Shown in pieces: positions 7,535 through 16,522 of a stretch of 64,000 nucleotides of DNA. The notes beneath the pieces are model-generated. The model was not told the origin of the DNA. It saw only the letters and a program-made list of their open reading frames with translations, and did no database searches. Source of the DNA: CAZQYC01 sp964597495. GTDB taxonomy: Bacteria > Pseudomonadota > Gammaproteobacteria > Steroidobacterales > Steroidobacteraceae. The translations under genes were made by a program, and so were the position numbers. How positions within the stretch are numbered: position 1 is the first letter of the stretch; every line of letters starts with the position of its first letter. The stretch is from assembly GCA_964597495.1 (NCBI GenBank), contig CAZQYC010000001.1, positions 1-64,000 of the forward strand. The letters run 5' to 3'.

Positions 7535-8752
7535 ATGAATAAAAAATGGATCGTAGTTAGCGCGATTGCCGCCGTCATTTTGGTGCCGGTGGCCGTCAAA
7601 GTGGCGCGCGGCAGTCCGGACAAGAAGGTCGAGATCGACCGTGTGAGCTTGCGAGTGCTGACGCCGACGATTCTGGCGTCGGGCTCACTTACCTACGAAA
7701 GCCAAGTCACGCTGACACCTGAAGTGTCGGGACGAGTGAAGGAAATACTGGTCGAAGAAGGCGAAATGGTTAAGAAGGGGCAACTGCTGTTGCGACTGGA
7801 CCCGGAAGCGTCTCTGGCCGAAATCGCGCAAATCGAAGCGGCTATCCGGCAGTCGCAATTGAACATCGAACGCCAGCAAGTCAGCCGCGACACTCAGTAT
7901 GCGAAGTGGAAACGCTTCGAAACGTTGCGCGCGCAAGGCTTGGTCGACGCGAATGCCTACGAAGATTTGGTTTCGCAAAAGGATCTGGCGGAAGTGCAAT
8001 TGAAGTCGAGCCGCGAGGAATACAAACAAACCGAAGCGCGCCTTGCGCAATCGAAAGACCGTCTGGCGAAAACCGAGATTCGTTCGCCGCTCGCGGGCAA
8101 GGTGACCGCGATTTTCATCAAGGCCGGCGAAACGGCCGTGCCCAGCGTCACCAGCATTGCCGGTTCGCAGTTAATGCAAGTGGCGGATACCACCAGCGTC
8201 TACGCCGAAATCAACATCGACGAAACGGACATTGCCCGCGTGAAGGTGGGAGCCCAAGCAAAGATCGTCCCCGCCGCGTTCCCGGATGTCTCGCTCGACG
8301 GCACGGTCGATCAGGTTGCCATCTGGCCGCGGCAAGCCGGCGGCGGACAAAACAAGAGCTATCCGGTCAAGGTGCGGTTGGCCGCGACGGACAAAATCGC
8401 CTTTCACCCCGGCATGAGTTGCCGCGCCGAAGTGATGGCCAACAAAGCAAGCGACAAGCCCGGCCTCACGATTCCCGTTCAGGCCGTGAAGTACGAAGAG
8501 AGCGAAAATAAAACGGCAAAGGCCAAGACTAGCGTCTTTGTCGTGAAGGATAGAAAAGTCGCCAAACGCGACGTGGAAACCGGCACGGCCGACGACACTT
8601 ACATCGAAATCACCAAGGGACTGACTGCCGACGAGCAAGTCGTCGTGGGTCCGGTTAAGACGCTGCAATTCCTGCGCGATGGCGAACGGGTGTCATCCAG
8701 TTCTGCGACCGCGCCCAACGCAAGCGGCGGCAACGCGGGTGCCGGAAAATAA
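7535..8752 (+). CDS. MacA-like periplasmic adaptor (membrane fusion protein)
   Basis: This 405-residue protein links an inner-membrane ABC exporter to an outer-membrane channel. It has one N-terminal membrane segment (residues 5-22), a first lipoyl half (TPEVSGRVKEILVEEGEMVKKG), a coiled-coil hairpin (about residues 95-180, rich in Q, K, E and A), the second lipoyl half (AKTEIRSPLAGKVTAIFIKAGE), then beta-barrel and membrane-proximal domains. It is followed four bases later by the ATPase and then the permease, the MacA-MacB order with MacB split into two proteins. The substrate could be a peptide, lipid or antibiotic. No TolC-type gene is adjacent. Confidence 0.9.
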   Translation: MNKKWIVVSAIAAVILVPVAVKVARGSPDKKVEIDRVSLRVLTPTILASGSLTYESQVTLTPEVSGRVKEILVEEGEMVKKGQLLLRLDPEASLAEIAQIEAAIRQSQLNIERQQVSRDTQYAKWKRFETLRAQGLVDANAYEDLVSQKDLAEVQLKSSREEYKQTEARLAQSKDRLAKTEIRSPLAGKVTAIFIKAGETAVPSVTSIAGSQLMQVADTTSVYAEINIDETDIARVKVGAQAKIVPAAFPDVSLDGTVDQVAIWPRQAGGGQNKSYPVKVRLAATDKIAFHPGMSCRAEVMANKASDKPGLTIPVQAVKYEESENKTAKAKTSVFVVKDRKVAKRDVETGTADDTYIEITKGLTADEQVVVGPVKTLQFLRDGERVSSSSATAPNASGGNAGAGK

Positions 8753-8756
8753 CGCG

Positions 8757-9461
8757 ATGCCGATGATCGAATTGCACGGCATCTCGAAGACGTATCGGCT
8801 CGGCAATAACGACTTTGCAGCGCTGATCGACGTCGATCTTTCCATCGAACGCAACGAGTACATCGCGTTGACGGGGCCTTCCGGCTCCGGCAAGTCAACG
8901 ATGATGAACGTGCTCGGCTGCCTGGATACGCCGACATCGGGCACCTATTCGCTCGACGGCGAAGCGGTTGCCGGTCTCAACGAAGATCAACTGGCGCGCA
9001 TTCGCAATCGCAAGATCGGATTCATCTTCCAAAGCTTTTATCTGATGCCGCGCACCAGCACGCTGGACAACGTAGCCCAACCATTGATCTATCGCGGACT
9101 TTCGCCGACCTTGCGGCATGCGCGCGCGGCGGAAGCGCTGCAGCGCGTGGGCCTGGAGCACCGCCTGTTGCACAAGCCGAACGAACTTTCCGGCGGTCAG
9201 CGGCAACGCGTCGCTATCGCGCGCGCGCTGGTCGGCCGTCCGGAAGTCCTGCTAGCCGACGAACCCACGGGAAATCTCGACAGCAAAACGGCGCAAGAAA
9301 TCATGGCGCTGTTCTCGGAATTGCATGCGGACGGCATCACGATCGTGATCGTCACGCACGATCCCACGGTAGCCGCCTACTGCAGACGCGTGGTGCGATT
9401 GCACGACGGACGCATCGCCGAAGATCGCTTGCAACCCGCTTCGGCAACGGTGGCGAATTAA
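8757..9461 (+). CDS. ABC transporter ATP-binding protein, MacB/LolD type
   Basis: This 234-residue nucleotide-binding subunit has Walker A GPSGSGKST, Q-loop IGFIFQSFYLM, signature LSGGQRQR, Walker B VLLADEPTGNLD and the switch His in IVIVTHD. I chose the ATG at 8757 (MPMIELHGISKTYRLG), which begins four bases after the adaptor stop; the frame is open further upstream within the adaptor gene but that part is not conserved. It belongs to the MacB/LolD/FtsE branch that pairs with FtsX-type permeases, and the permease follows after one base. Confidence 0.95.
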   Translation: MPMIELHGISKTYRLGNNDFAALIDVDLSIERNEYIALTGPSGSGKSTMMNVLGCLDTPTSGTYSLDGEAVAGLNEDQLARIRNRKIGFIFQSFYLMPRTSTLDNVAQPLIYRGLSPTLRHARAAEALQRVGLEHRLLHKPNELSGGQRQRVAIARALVGRPEVLLADEPTGNLDSKTAQEIMALFSELHADGITIVIVTHDPTVAAYCRRVVRLHDGRIAEDRLQPASATVAN

Positions 9462-9462
9462 C

Positions 9463-10746
9463 ATGGGCACCGGAATCGACAACGAGGTCGCTTACGACGA
9501 AGGCAATCGCCTACAAGCATTCGGGTATGCAGTGCACGAATGCGTCCGTTCGGCCCTAAACAGCATTCGCGCGCACGGATTGCGCAGTTTTCTCACCATG
9601 CTCGGCGTCATCATTGGCGTAGCGTCGGTCATTTGCGTCATCGCCTTGCTGCAAGGACTCACCGACTCCGTGATGGGCGAGCTGCAGGGTCTTGGCGGCA
9701 ATACCTTGCAAGTCCGCGCCGACACTTCGTTGCAAGACCGCATGCGCGGCAAAACCAATCGCCTCCGTCAAACCGACGTCGAGCAGATCAAATACCGCAT
9801 CAACGGCATCAGCAATGTGACGCCGGCGGTCTTCCCTCGTTTTAGCGCAGGCGTTCGCAACGGCGACAACACCAGCGTCGCGCAAGTCATCGCCACTACC
9901 AGCTACTTTCAATTGGTGCACCAATTGTTTCCGAAGTACGGCCGCTTCATCACCGAAAGCGACGATGCAACCGGACGCCGAGTGGTCGTCTTGGGCGAGC
10001 AAGCCCGCTCGGACTTGAAGCTCCCCGAGGATCCCGTCGGGCAATTCATCCAAATCGGGCGCGAATGGTTCAAGGTGATCGGGCTCATGGAACCGCGCGG
10101 AGAAATGTTCGGACAGAGCCAAGATAACTATATCGTGATTCCGTATCGAACCGGAATCTCCCTTTCCGGAATGGCCGCGCAGCCCGATATCAACATCATG
10201 CTGACGGTAGACGATATCGAAGCGCTTGCCGGCGTCACCGAGCGCATCAATCAACTCATGCGGCGCGTGCACAAAATCGGCAAGAACCAGCCCGACGATT
10301 TCAAGGTGGAGTCGTCGCAATCGCTGGCAAAAACCGTTTCGCGCGTGTCGTCTACGATTACCCTGGTCGTGTCCGCGGTGGTGGGCATTTCGCTAATCGT
10401 CGGCGGTGTCGGCATCATGAACATCATGCTCGTCTCGGTGACGGAGAGAACGCGTGAGATCGGTATCGCGAAGGCCTTGGGCGCACCGCGTCAGTACATC
10501 CTCATGCAATTCCTCATCGAAGCCATCGTGCTAGCGGTCATCGGCGGGCTTATCGGCATTCTCATCGGATTTCTCTTAGGTTACGCGGCGGCCAGCGCCA
10601 TCCCCAACTTTCCTCCGCCGTCGGTGCCGTGGTGGGCGATTCTGGGCGCCACCGGATTCTCCGCGCTTGTCGGCGTCATGTTCGGCATACTTCCGGCCAG
10701 CAAAGCGGCGAACCTGGCGCCCATCGACGCGCTACGACACGAGTAG
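9463..10746 (+). CDS. ABC transporter permease, MacB/FtsX type
   Basis: This 427-residue permease has the MacB topology: an N-terminal span (about residues 38-62, FLTMLGVIIGVASVICVIAL), a large periplasmic MacB-PCD domain (about 65-290), then three C-terminal spans of the FtsX domain, with MNIMLVSVTERTREIGIAKA between the first two and the terminal PASKAANLAPIDALRHE. It couples ATP hydrolysis to periplasmic conformational change (mechanotransmission) with the adaptor and a TolC-like channel. It starts one base after the ATPase stop, so translation is probably coupled. Confidence 0.93.
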   Translation: MGTGIDNEVAYDEGNRLQAFGYAVHECVRSALNSIRAHGLRSFLTMLGVIIGVASVICVIALLQGLTDSVMGELQGLGGNTLQVRADTSLQDRMRGKTNRLRQTDVEQIKYRINGISNVTPAVFPRFSAGVRNGDNTSVAQVIATTSYFQLVHQLFPKYGRFITESDDATGRRVVVLGEQARSDLKLPEDPVGQFIQIGREWFKVIGLMEPRGEMFGQSQDNYIVIPYRTGISLSGMAAQPDINIMLTVDDIEALAGVTERINQLMRRVHKIGKNQPDDFKVESSQSLAKTVSRVSSTITLVVSAVVGISLIVGGVGIMNIMLVSVTERTREIGIAKALGAPRQYILMQFLIEAIVLAVIGGLIGILIGFLLGYAAASAIPNFPPPSVPWWAILGATGFSALVGVMFGILPASKAANLAPIDALRHE

Positions 10747-10821
10747 TTCGTTAGAAAGAACGGAAATTAAGGTCGCCGTTATCCGCGAGAGACCGGCTAC
10801 AGGTGGGTTACGAGCGAAACG

Positions 10822-11208
10822 CTATTGCTGCGGCTGCGGCCTGCCGAGCGCCTTGTTGACGGCTTCGACGAGCCGATCCGGAAGAAATGGTTTCACGATC
10901 CAGCCCGTCGCGCCCGCCGATTTCCCTTCATGACGGCGCACCAGATCCGACTCCGTCGTCAACATCAGGATCGGGATCTTCTTGTAGTTTTCTTCGGCGC
11001 GCAGCGCGCGAATCAATTCAATGCCGTCCATGTTGGGCATGTTCACGTCGGCGAGCACTAAATCGTACTGGCCAGCTTGCGCCATCTTCAACGCCTCGGC
11101 GCCGTCGGATGCCTGCGAGACCTCGAACCCCGCCAACTTGAGCGCCAGCTTCACTACTTCGCGCATCGTCGAGGAGTCGTCCACGGAGAGTATCTTCGTC
11201 TTCGTCAT
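10822..11208 (-). CDS. Single-domain CheY-like response regulator
   Basis: This 128-residue receiver domain has the acidic pair in ILSVDDSST, phospho-acceptor Asp in LVLADVNMPNMDGIEL, the Thr in ILMLTTES and Lys in IVKPFLPD. There is no output domain. The sequence type is that of chemotaxis-associated CheY/PilG-like receivers (STMREVVKLALKLAGFEV), yet no che genes are adjacent, so the partner kinase is encoded elsewhere or is one of the orphan kinases at 23-27 kb. It is transcribed alone, leftward. Confidence 0.93.
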   Translation of the reverse strand: MTKTKILSVDDSSTMREVVKLALKLAGFEVSQASDGAEALKMAQAGQYDLVLADVNMPNMDGIELIRALRAEENYKKIPILMLTTESDLVRRHEGKSAGATGWIVKPFLPDRLVEAVNKALGRPQPQQ

Positions 11209-11571
11209 GCTTCTGTCCCGTCAACGCGCGGAAGCGCCGACATCCAAACTGTGTAACCGTTGCAATTCATTCGTCAATGGCCTCGGAGCATGCAGACACG
11301 ATAGATTCAGTATACGCCGGACACTGAGGATCGACCGTGCATCAGTCATGTTTTGACCGCGGATTGCGCGCCCGGTTTCAACTCAGGAAGAACCTTATGG
11401 CCGGATGCGAGACCCAAGAAACAGAGCTTGAATTCGAGCCTGTCCGTTTTCTATATCGATTACGGCGGCGCAACGTTCAGCGTGCACGCGTCACGAAACG
11501 GAAATAGGGGGCGCCATGGCGCCCGCTCCTTCAGGGTAAGTAGTAGGAATTCGGCTACGTGTGACGCTCTG
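11209..11571. other. Intergenic region with a 16-bp perfect palindrome
   Basis: These 363 bases lie between the antiporter gene stop and the receiver gene start, both leftward. No gene is supported. GGGCGCCATGGCGCCC at 11509-11524 is a perfect palindrome 48 bases past the antiporter stop; it could be a weak terminator stem (six base pairs, CATG loop), with only a short T run after it on the minus strand, or a regulator site. The receiver-gene promoter must lie in the lower-coordinate half. Confidence 0.5.
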
Positions 11572-13383
11572 CTAGCTCGTCACCGGCTGCGACCGATCTG
11601 CCGTCTCGTCGTTAACCAATTGCGTATCCGATTCGAAAAGTCGATCCAATTCCTTGGCGACCAGATGCGCACTTTGAATGAGTTTTTGCTCGTCGTCCTT
11701 GAATTCCAACTGAGATTGCAGCGCCTTTTCGTCGATCGCTCTGAATTTTCGAATGTTGTCCTCCGCTTCGTTACGCGAAAGCCCCAGCGTTTCGAGGGTG
11801 TGCTGCGCGAGTTCGAGACCCGAGAAATACGTTTCGCGAACGATATAGCTCACTCCGAGCTCCATTAGGCGTAGCGCGTGCTGTCGGTTTCGAGCCCGCG
11901 CCAGAATCTTGAGATGCGGATAGTGCTTATTAAGCGTTTCGACCGTGCGGACCGAAGCTTCGACGTCGCTGCTCGCAAGCACGAAAATCTCGGCGCGGTC
12001 GGCGCCTGCTGCCTGCAGAAGGTCGAGCCGCGAGGCATCGCCGTAGTACACCTTGCTCCCGTAGCGGCGCAGCGTCTCAACTTGCTCCGCATCCGATTCG
12101 AGCGCCGTGAACGGAATTTTGCGCATGCGCATGACACGGCAGACGATTTGACCGAAGCGCCCTACTCCCGAGACGATCACGCGGCTCTCTTGAGCCTCGA
12201 TCTTATCGAAGTCACGCTTCGACTCCTTGGCGAAGAGCGGTTCGACGACGGCATAGTGAAAGTTCATCAAGAGCGGGCTAACGATCATCGATGCCGTGAC
12301 CACGATGACCAGGAGATCGGCAAGCGACTGATCCATGATGCCGTAGCTAACCGCGAGCGCAAAAATCACGAAGCCGAATTCTCCCGCCTGCGGAAGTCCG
12401 AATGCCAGACCGCGAACTCCTTCGCCGGTATGCCCTGTCAGTCGACCCAGAATCCAAAGCAATGCAAACTTAATTATCAGCAGTCCGATCACCAATCCCG
12501 TTACTGCTCCGGGACGTTCGATCATCATTCCGAGATTGGCGGTCATGCCGACGGAGATAAAGAACAAGCCCAACAAGAGCCCTTTGAACGGTTCGATGTC
12601 GGCTTCCAGTTCATGACGATACTCGCTATCGGCCAGCAGCAATCCGGCTACGAATGCGCCAAGCGCCATCGACAATCCAACGGCGCCCACCAACAGCGCG
12701 GTTCCGATCACGACCAAGAGCGCCGCGGCGGTGAATGCTTCGCGCACTTTGGTTTTCGCAACGACGCGTAGAATGGGACGCAACAAATGGCGACCGCCAA
12801 AAATGAGCACGATTAGAACGGCCAAGCCTTTGAGAACGACGGGCCAGGTATCGCTCAAGCGCTCGACGCTCGCATTCGTACCCAAAAGCGGCAACACCGC
12901 CAGCATCGGCATGACGGCAATGTCCTGGAAGAGCAGAATGCCGAAACTCGAACGCCCGTGATGCGTGTTGAGTTGCTCGCGTTCGGCAAGCAATTGCAAT
13001 ACGAGTGGCGTCGACGACAACGACAATGCGAAGCCGACCACCGTAGCTGCGCTTATCGACAAACCGAATGCGATGCCCGCCATCGTGAAGACGGCAGTGG
13101 TAGTAACGACTTGCAATAGCCCAAGACCGAAGATGGATCGTCGCATGGCGCGCAACCGCGACGGCTGCAGCTCCAAGCCGATGACGAAGAGCAGCAGGAC
13201 GACTCCGAACTCGGCGATCTCATGTACGCCGTGCGTGTCAGTAATCAACCTGAGTCCCCAGGGTCCAATCGCAATACCGGCAGCGAGATAACCGAGCACG
13301 GAACTCAATCGGAAGCGTCGAAACAAAGGAACGGCGATCACGGTGGCGGCAAGCAATACACCCACCTGGGGAAGAAGAGTCAT
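11572..13383 (-). CDS. Kef-type K+/H+ antiporter (CPA2 family) with RCK domain
   Basis: This 603-residue protein has about twelve membrane segments (residues 5-380) of the CPA2 cation:proton antiporter fold, with GFALSLSSTPLVLQLL and LFQDIAVMPMLAVLPLL typical of KefB/KefC. A cytosolic TrkA-N nucleotide-binding domain follows (about residues 398-520: VIVSGVGRFGQIVCRVM, then YGDASRLDLLQAAGADRAE). KefB/C release K+ with H+ uptake during electrophile stress, gated by glutathione conjugates and a flavodoxin-fold ancillary subunit. A flavodoxin-fold gene exists at 28785-29369 but is not adjacent. The C-terminus is charged, with possible coiled coil. Confidence 0.92.
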   Translation of the reverse strand: MTLLPQVGVLLAATVIAVPLFRRFRLSSVLGYLAAGIAIGPWGLRLITDTHGVHEIAEFGVVLLLFVIGLELQPSRLRAMRRSIFGLGLLQVVTTTAVFTMAGIAFGLSISAATVVGFALSLSSTPLVLQLLAEREQLNTHHGRSSFGILLFQDIAVMPMLAVLPLLGTNASVERLSDTWPVVLKGLAVLIVLIFGGRHLLRPILRVVAKTKVREAFTAAALLVVIGTALLVGAVGLSMALGAFVAGLLLADSEYRHELEADIEPFKGLLLGLFFISVGMTANLGMMIERPGAVTGLVIGLLIIKFALLWILGRLTGHTGEGVRGLAFGLPQAGEFGFVIFALAVSYGIMDQSLADLLVIVVTASMIVSPLLMNFHYAVVEPLFAKESKRDFDKIEAQESRVIVSGVGRFGQIVCRVMRMRKIPFTALESDAEQVETLRRYGSKVYYGDASRLDLLQAAGADRAEIFVLASSDVEASVRTVETLNKHYPHLKILARARNRQHALRLMELGVSYIVRETYFSGLELAQHTLETLGLSRNEAEDNIRKFRAIDEKALQSQLEFKDDEQKLIQSAHLVAKELDRLFESDTQLVNDETADRSQPVTS

Positions 13384-13609
13384 GGCGATCTCGCAATGGC
13401 TACGATGAGACTATCGTATCAATTACCGCGCATCCCCCGCCGCAAGTTGCCCATGACCGCCGGAAGGCCGCCGAACTGGCAATCGATCTAGTGCACACTT
13501 CGATGACATTGCCCGATACCGGACTGGTTGACATTCCTGTCACGTCCCTTAGCATGGCCGACTCGACAAGCTTACATTCATAACACCTCCATTGTTTAGG
13601 GACGACCAA

Positions 13610-14128
13610 ATGAAGACTTATTCTCTTACAGGGATTGCACTCGCCTCGCTGACGATCTGGACGGGTTGCAACGAGAAAACGCTTCTGGGCAACGACCCCT
13701 GCGACGTTTTCAAGTCGACACTAGCAGTGCAAGATCGGTTTCTTCAACCTGCCACCGCATTCAATTCCGGCGAAGAGATTCACTTCAATTTGGAAATCGC
13801 CAACACCACCAATGCGCCGGCGACACTCATGGAGAGTTCTCCTTGCAGCGCGGTGACATTCGAAGTATTCGATTCCGCGAAGCAACGGCAATGGGGCAGT
13901 GCCGACAACATCGGTTGCATTCAAGTATTGCTGCCGCGAAACTATCTACCGTACGAAAGGCTCCAATACACAGGCACATGGCAACCGGATCCGAACGGTA
14001 GTCCGCCGGTGCAACCCGGCACATTCACGGTGGTCGCTACTGTCAGCCAGTACATAGGGGATTCCCAAGGGCAACTACTCCAATGCCACGAAGCGCTCAG
14101 TACTTCGGCGAGATTTAGAATTCAGTAG
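13610..14128 (+). CDS. Putative lipoprotein with BsuPI-like domain
   Basis: This 172-residue protein has an N-terminal hydrophobic signal ending IWTGC at about residue 18, a lipobox-like site with an unusual Trp at -3, so lipidation is likely but not certain. The rest resembles the BsuPI fold: EEIHFNLEIANTTNAPATL, TFEVFDSAKQRQW, LPRNYLPYERLQYTGTW. BsuPI was described as an intracellular proteinase inhibitor, but related domains are common in exported proteins of unknown role. The ATG at 13610 has AGGGA eight bases upstream. It diverges from the Kef-type gene and stands alone. Confidence 0.7.
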   Translation: MKTYSLTGIALASLTIWTGCNEKTLLGNDPCDVFKSTLAVQDRFLQPATAFNSGEEIHFNLEIANTTNAPATLMESSPCSAVTFEVFDSAKQRQWGSADNIGCIQVLLPRNYLPYERLQYTGTWQPDPNGSPPVQPGTFTVVATVSQYIGDSQGQLLQCHEALSTSARFRIQ

Positions 14129-14133
14129 AAAGT

Positions 14134-14231
14134 GCGGCTAACTGGCACGAATAGGATTCGGAGTTTAATTTTGCCGCAACCTTTTTCTTTCTGGCCCATC
14201 TGGCCAATTTGCCAGTCGGCCAGTTAGCCGC
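14134..14231. repeat. Small element bounded by 13-bp inverted repeats
   Basis: GCGGCTAACTGGC at 14134-14146 and its exact reverse complement at 14219-14231 bound a 98-base segment between two convergent genes. The interior contains several GGCC/TGGC palindromic fragments. It could act as a bidirectional transcription end or be a short REP/MITE-like repeat; the first stem arm starts only five bases after the lipoprotein stop. Confidence 0.65.
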
Positions 14232-14246
14232 GTATAGCGCTCCACT

Positions 14247-16085
14247 TCACTCCGCGCCTTGCCAACGATGGAGCTCGGCAAGTTCGATCGTGGCGCGGCG
14301 ACGGCGGCGCCAGTAACGCTCGTTCGCCAGGCGTTGCTTACGGATCTCCGGCCAACGCTCCAAGTAGGCGTCGAGTGTCTTGCGGTCTCCGGCATAGCGT
14401 GCAAGCGAGTCGCGATTGGCCGAACGAAACGCGACAGCGCCGTTGTATCCGCCGAATCCTTGCGTCGCACAGAGCGCACCGCCGTCGGCATTCCCGGCAA
14501 TCGTTTCCCGTTGCAAAATAAATTGTTCGGCAGGAGGACCTAACTCCGGATCGCGATGACGCAGGGTGGGAACGCCGATGGCTCTTTCTCCAAGAACGTA
14601 TTGCAGCGCCTGCGACACGGATTTGAGACCAGTCTCTCCCATCGTGTGCCCGTCGCCGAGCGCCTTGGGAGTACCGACGGCCATTCTCGGCAATGGGCCA
14701 CTGAATTTCTGACGCTTCGCCGCGGCGCTCCGGCCGGCCGCCGCGGTGGTGAGATCCGTCTTCGAGTTGGTGCGCGTGCCGGTTGCGTGCGCGACCAGGT
14801 ATCCAAAATCCTTCACACCGTAGCCGTGCCCTTCATGCGCCATATCGAGCGCATGGACGATGGCATTTTCGCCGCCAAAGCCTACGCCGGCAAAATGCGC
14901 TTTGCCGCCGGCTTCTCCGCTCTGGCCCCAGCCCGCGACGATCGACGTAATGTCGAGAAAATTCTTGAGCGCAAACTCAAGCGTCGTCACCAGCAAGCCG
15001 GATCCCGCATGACCCACGACGGTGCCGTTTGCATCGACGTCGAAAGGCGCCAAAGACTCGGCAATGGAGCGCTGTTCGCTCGGCGCGCGACCGGCGTTGA
15101 GTGCGGCAAGCTTGGTTTGCGTAACGAGAGCGCCGGTACCAAACGCGTCCAGCAGGGCAAAATCCGGCTGCAAGGCCGCATCGGCTGCGGTCCACAACAC
15201 CAGCTTCGGACGTTTATATCCCGGGTAATCGAATAGCAATTGCGGCGCAAATTCCGAAAATACGATGGAACTCGACGCGCACGCGCCCACGGCGGTTAAC
15301 GGTGTCTGCGTCACCCGCTTGTAGCCGACGTCGCCCGACTGCAGCGAATCCAAATAGCTCGGATTCTTGACCGCGCGGCTGATGCTGTAAGCGGGCGATA
15401 ACATACTTGAGATCAACGCGGGTCCGTGCGACGAGAGCGAACCCGCCAGCCGAGTCGCGAACTTGTCGCGAACTCGATCGCTCGACGGCATGTTCGCCGC
15501 GGGCGGAATCCATTGTTCGAAAGAATCGAACCCGCTGAATGCGGTCGCCGCAGCCACGCGAAACTGAAATGGGTCCTCCAGCAACTCGCGCAAAGGCTTC
15601 GGTAGCGATCCGAGCGCCCCCAACCCGGCGTATAAAAACAGCAACGACTGTAGCGGGGGCGCCAAGCGGGGATCCTCTTCGAAGAGGCTGAACATGTCCT
15701 TGAAGGCCGATTCGCGGATGTCGCGAAACGTGAGGCCAGCCAGTCTTCTTAAACCACCCGTTTCTAAATCGTGCGGCAGCGGTGCGGCAATGTCGGTTTC
15801 CAAGGAAACCTGTTCGCCGAAGTAATTGCGGATCGAGCGGATGCCTAAATTGGCACGCAGTTGCTCGCCGTGGCGCGCCTCGATCTCGCTTAGGGTCGTG
15901 GGTTGGCCATTCGCCACCCACTTCAATTGTTCGCCGTCAAATTCGACCAGGCCGGCATCGAACGCGGCGAGCGCGATGAAGTCGGGCGCATTCGTGGCCC
16001 GCGCTTGAAACGTCTCCGAACTGCCGACGGCCGACATCGCGCAGGGCGTGCCGATAGTTACCAACACTTGATCGGTTCTTAACAT
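14247..16085 (-). CDS. Large stand-alone beta-ketoacyl synthase
   Basis: This 612-residue ketosynthase, far longer than FabB/FabF (about 410), has all three thiolase-fold catalytic elements: Cys269 in VGACASSSI, His433 in AHATGTRTNSK and His480 in GDGHTMGETG. It should condense an acyl chain with a malonyl-ACP type extender. The extra length is N-terminal (about 100-150 residues before the core) and C-terminal. No ACP, acyltransferase or ketoreductase is adjacent; the gene is last in a leftward run after an MFS carrier and an ArsC-like protein (18 bases away). The product, perhaps a polyene, polyketide or unusual fatty acid, is unknown. Confidence 0.85.
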   Translation of the reverse strand: MLRTDQVLVTIGTPCAMSAVGSSETFQARATNAPDFIALAAFDAGLVEFDGEQLKWVANGQPTTLSEIEARHGEQLRANLGIRSIRNYFGEQVSLETDIAAPLPHDLETGGLRRLAGLTFRDIRESAFKDMFSLFEEDPRLAPPLQSLLFLYAGLGALGSLPKPLRELLEDPFQFRVAAATAFSGFDSFEQWIPPAANMPSSDRVRDKFATRLAGSLSSHGPALISSMLSPAYSISRAVKNPSYLDSLQSGDVGYKRVTQTPLTAVGACASSSIVFSEFAPQLLFDYPGYKRPKLVLWTAADAALQPDFALLDAFGTGALVTQTKLAALNAGRAPSEQRSIAESLAPFDVDANGTVVGHAGSGLLVTTLEFALKNFLDITSIVAGWGQSGEAGGKAHFAGVGFGGENAIVHALDMAHEGHGYGVKDFGYLVAHATGTRTNSKTDLTTAAAGRSAAAKRQKFSGPLPRMAVGTPKALGDGHTMGETGLKSVSQALQYVLGERAIGVPTLRHRDPELGPPAEQFILQRETIAGNADGGALCATQGFGGYNGAVAFRSANRDSLARYAGDRKTLDAYLERWPEIRKQRLANERYWRRRRRATIELAELHRWQGAE

Positions 16086-16103
16086 TGCTCTTACTTCACT
16101 CGA

Positions 16104-16466
16104 CTATTTGAGTAACGACAACACGTTTTCCGGAGGGCGGCCGATCGCAGCACGCTCACCGACGACCACGATCGGACGCTCTATCAATGCCGGATTATCC
16201 GTCATTAGCGCGATCAATTGCTCGTCCGTAAGCACCTTGCCCGCCGCCTTGGTTTGGTATTCCGGTTCTCCCGTCCTCACGAGATCGCCAGGCCGCATCC
16301 CTAGTTGGGCGAGCAAGACCTTAAGTTCGGCAACGGTGGGCGGCGTCTTCAGATATTCGATCACCTGCGGCGCAAGACCGCGGCTTTCAAGCAATGCAAG
16401 CGTCGCACGGCTCTTACTGCAGCGAGGATTGTGATAGATGATGCAGGTAGATACGGCCTCATTCAC
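16104..16466 (-). CDS. arsC: ArsC-family arsenate reductase-like protein
   Basis: This 120-residue thioredoxin-fold protein has the ArsC active-site loop YHNPRCSKSR (catalytic Cys near residue 13) and the conserved arginines in ALIERPIVVVGERAAIGRPP. Glutaredoxin-dependent ArsC reduces arsenate to arsenite. The start is the GTG at 16466; the frame extends upstream but that part is not conserved. There is no arsR, arsB or acr3 nearby, so resistance is not proven; it may be a YffB/Spx-like relative. It sits 56 bases after the MFS gene and 18 before the ketosynthase. Confidence 0.88.
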   Translation of the reverse strand: MNEAVSTCIIYHNPRCSKSRATLALLESRGLAPQVIEYLKTPPTVAELKVLLAQLGMRPGDLVRTGEPEYQTKAAGKVLTDEQLIALMTDNPALIERPIVVVGERAAIGRPPENVLSLLK

Positions 16467-16522
16467 GATCAAACTACTGCGCCTCTGAAAAAATCCTGGA
16501 AAATCGGCTCGGCCAAAATCGG

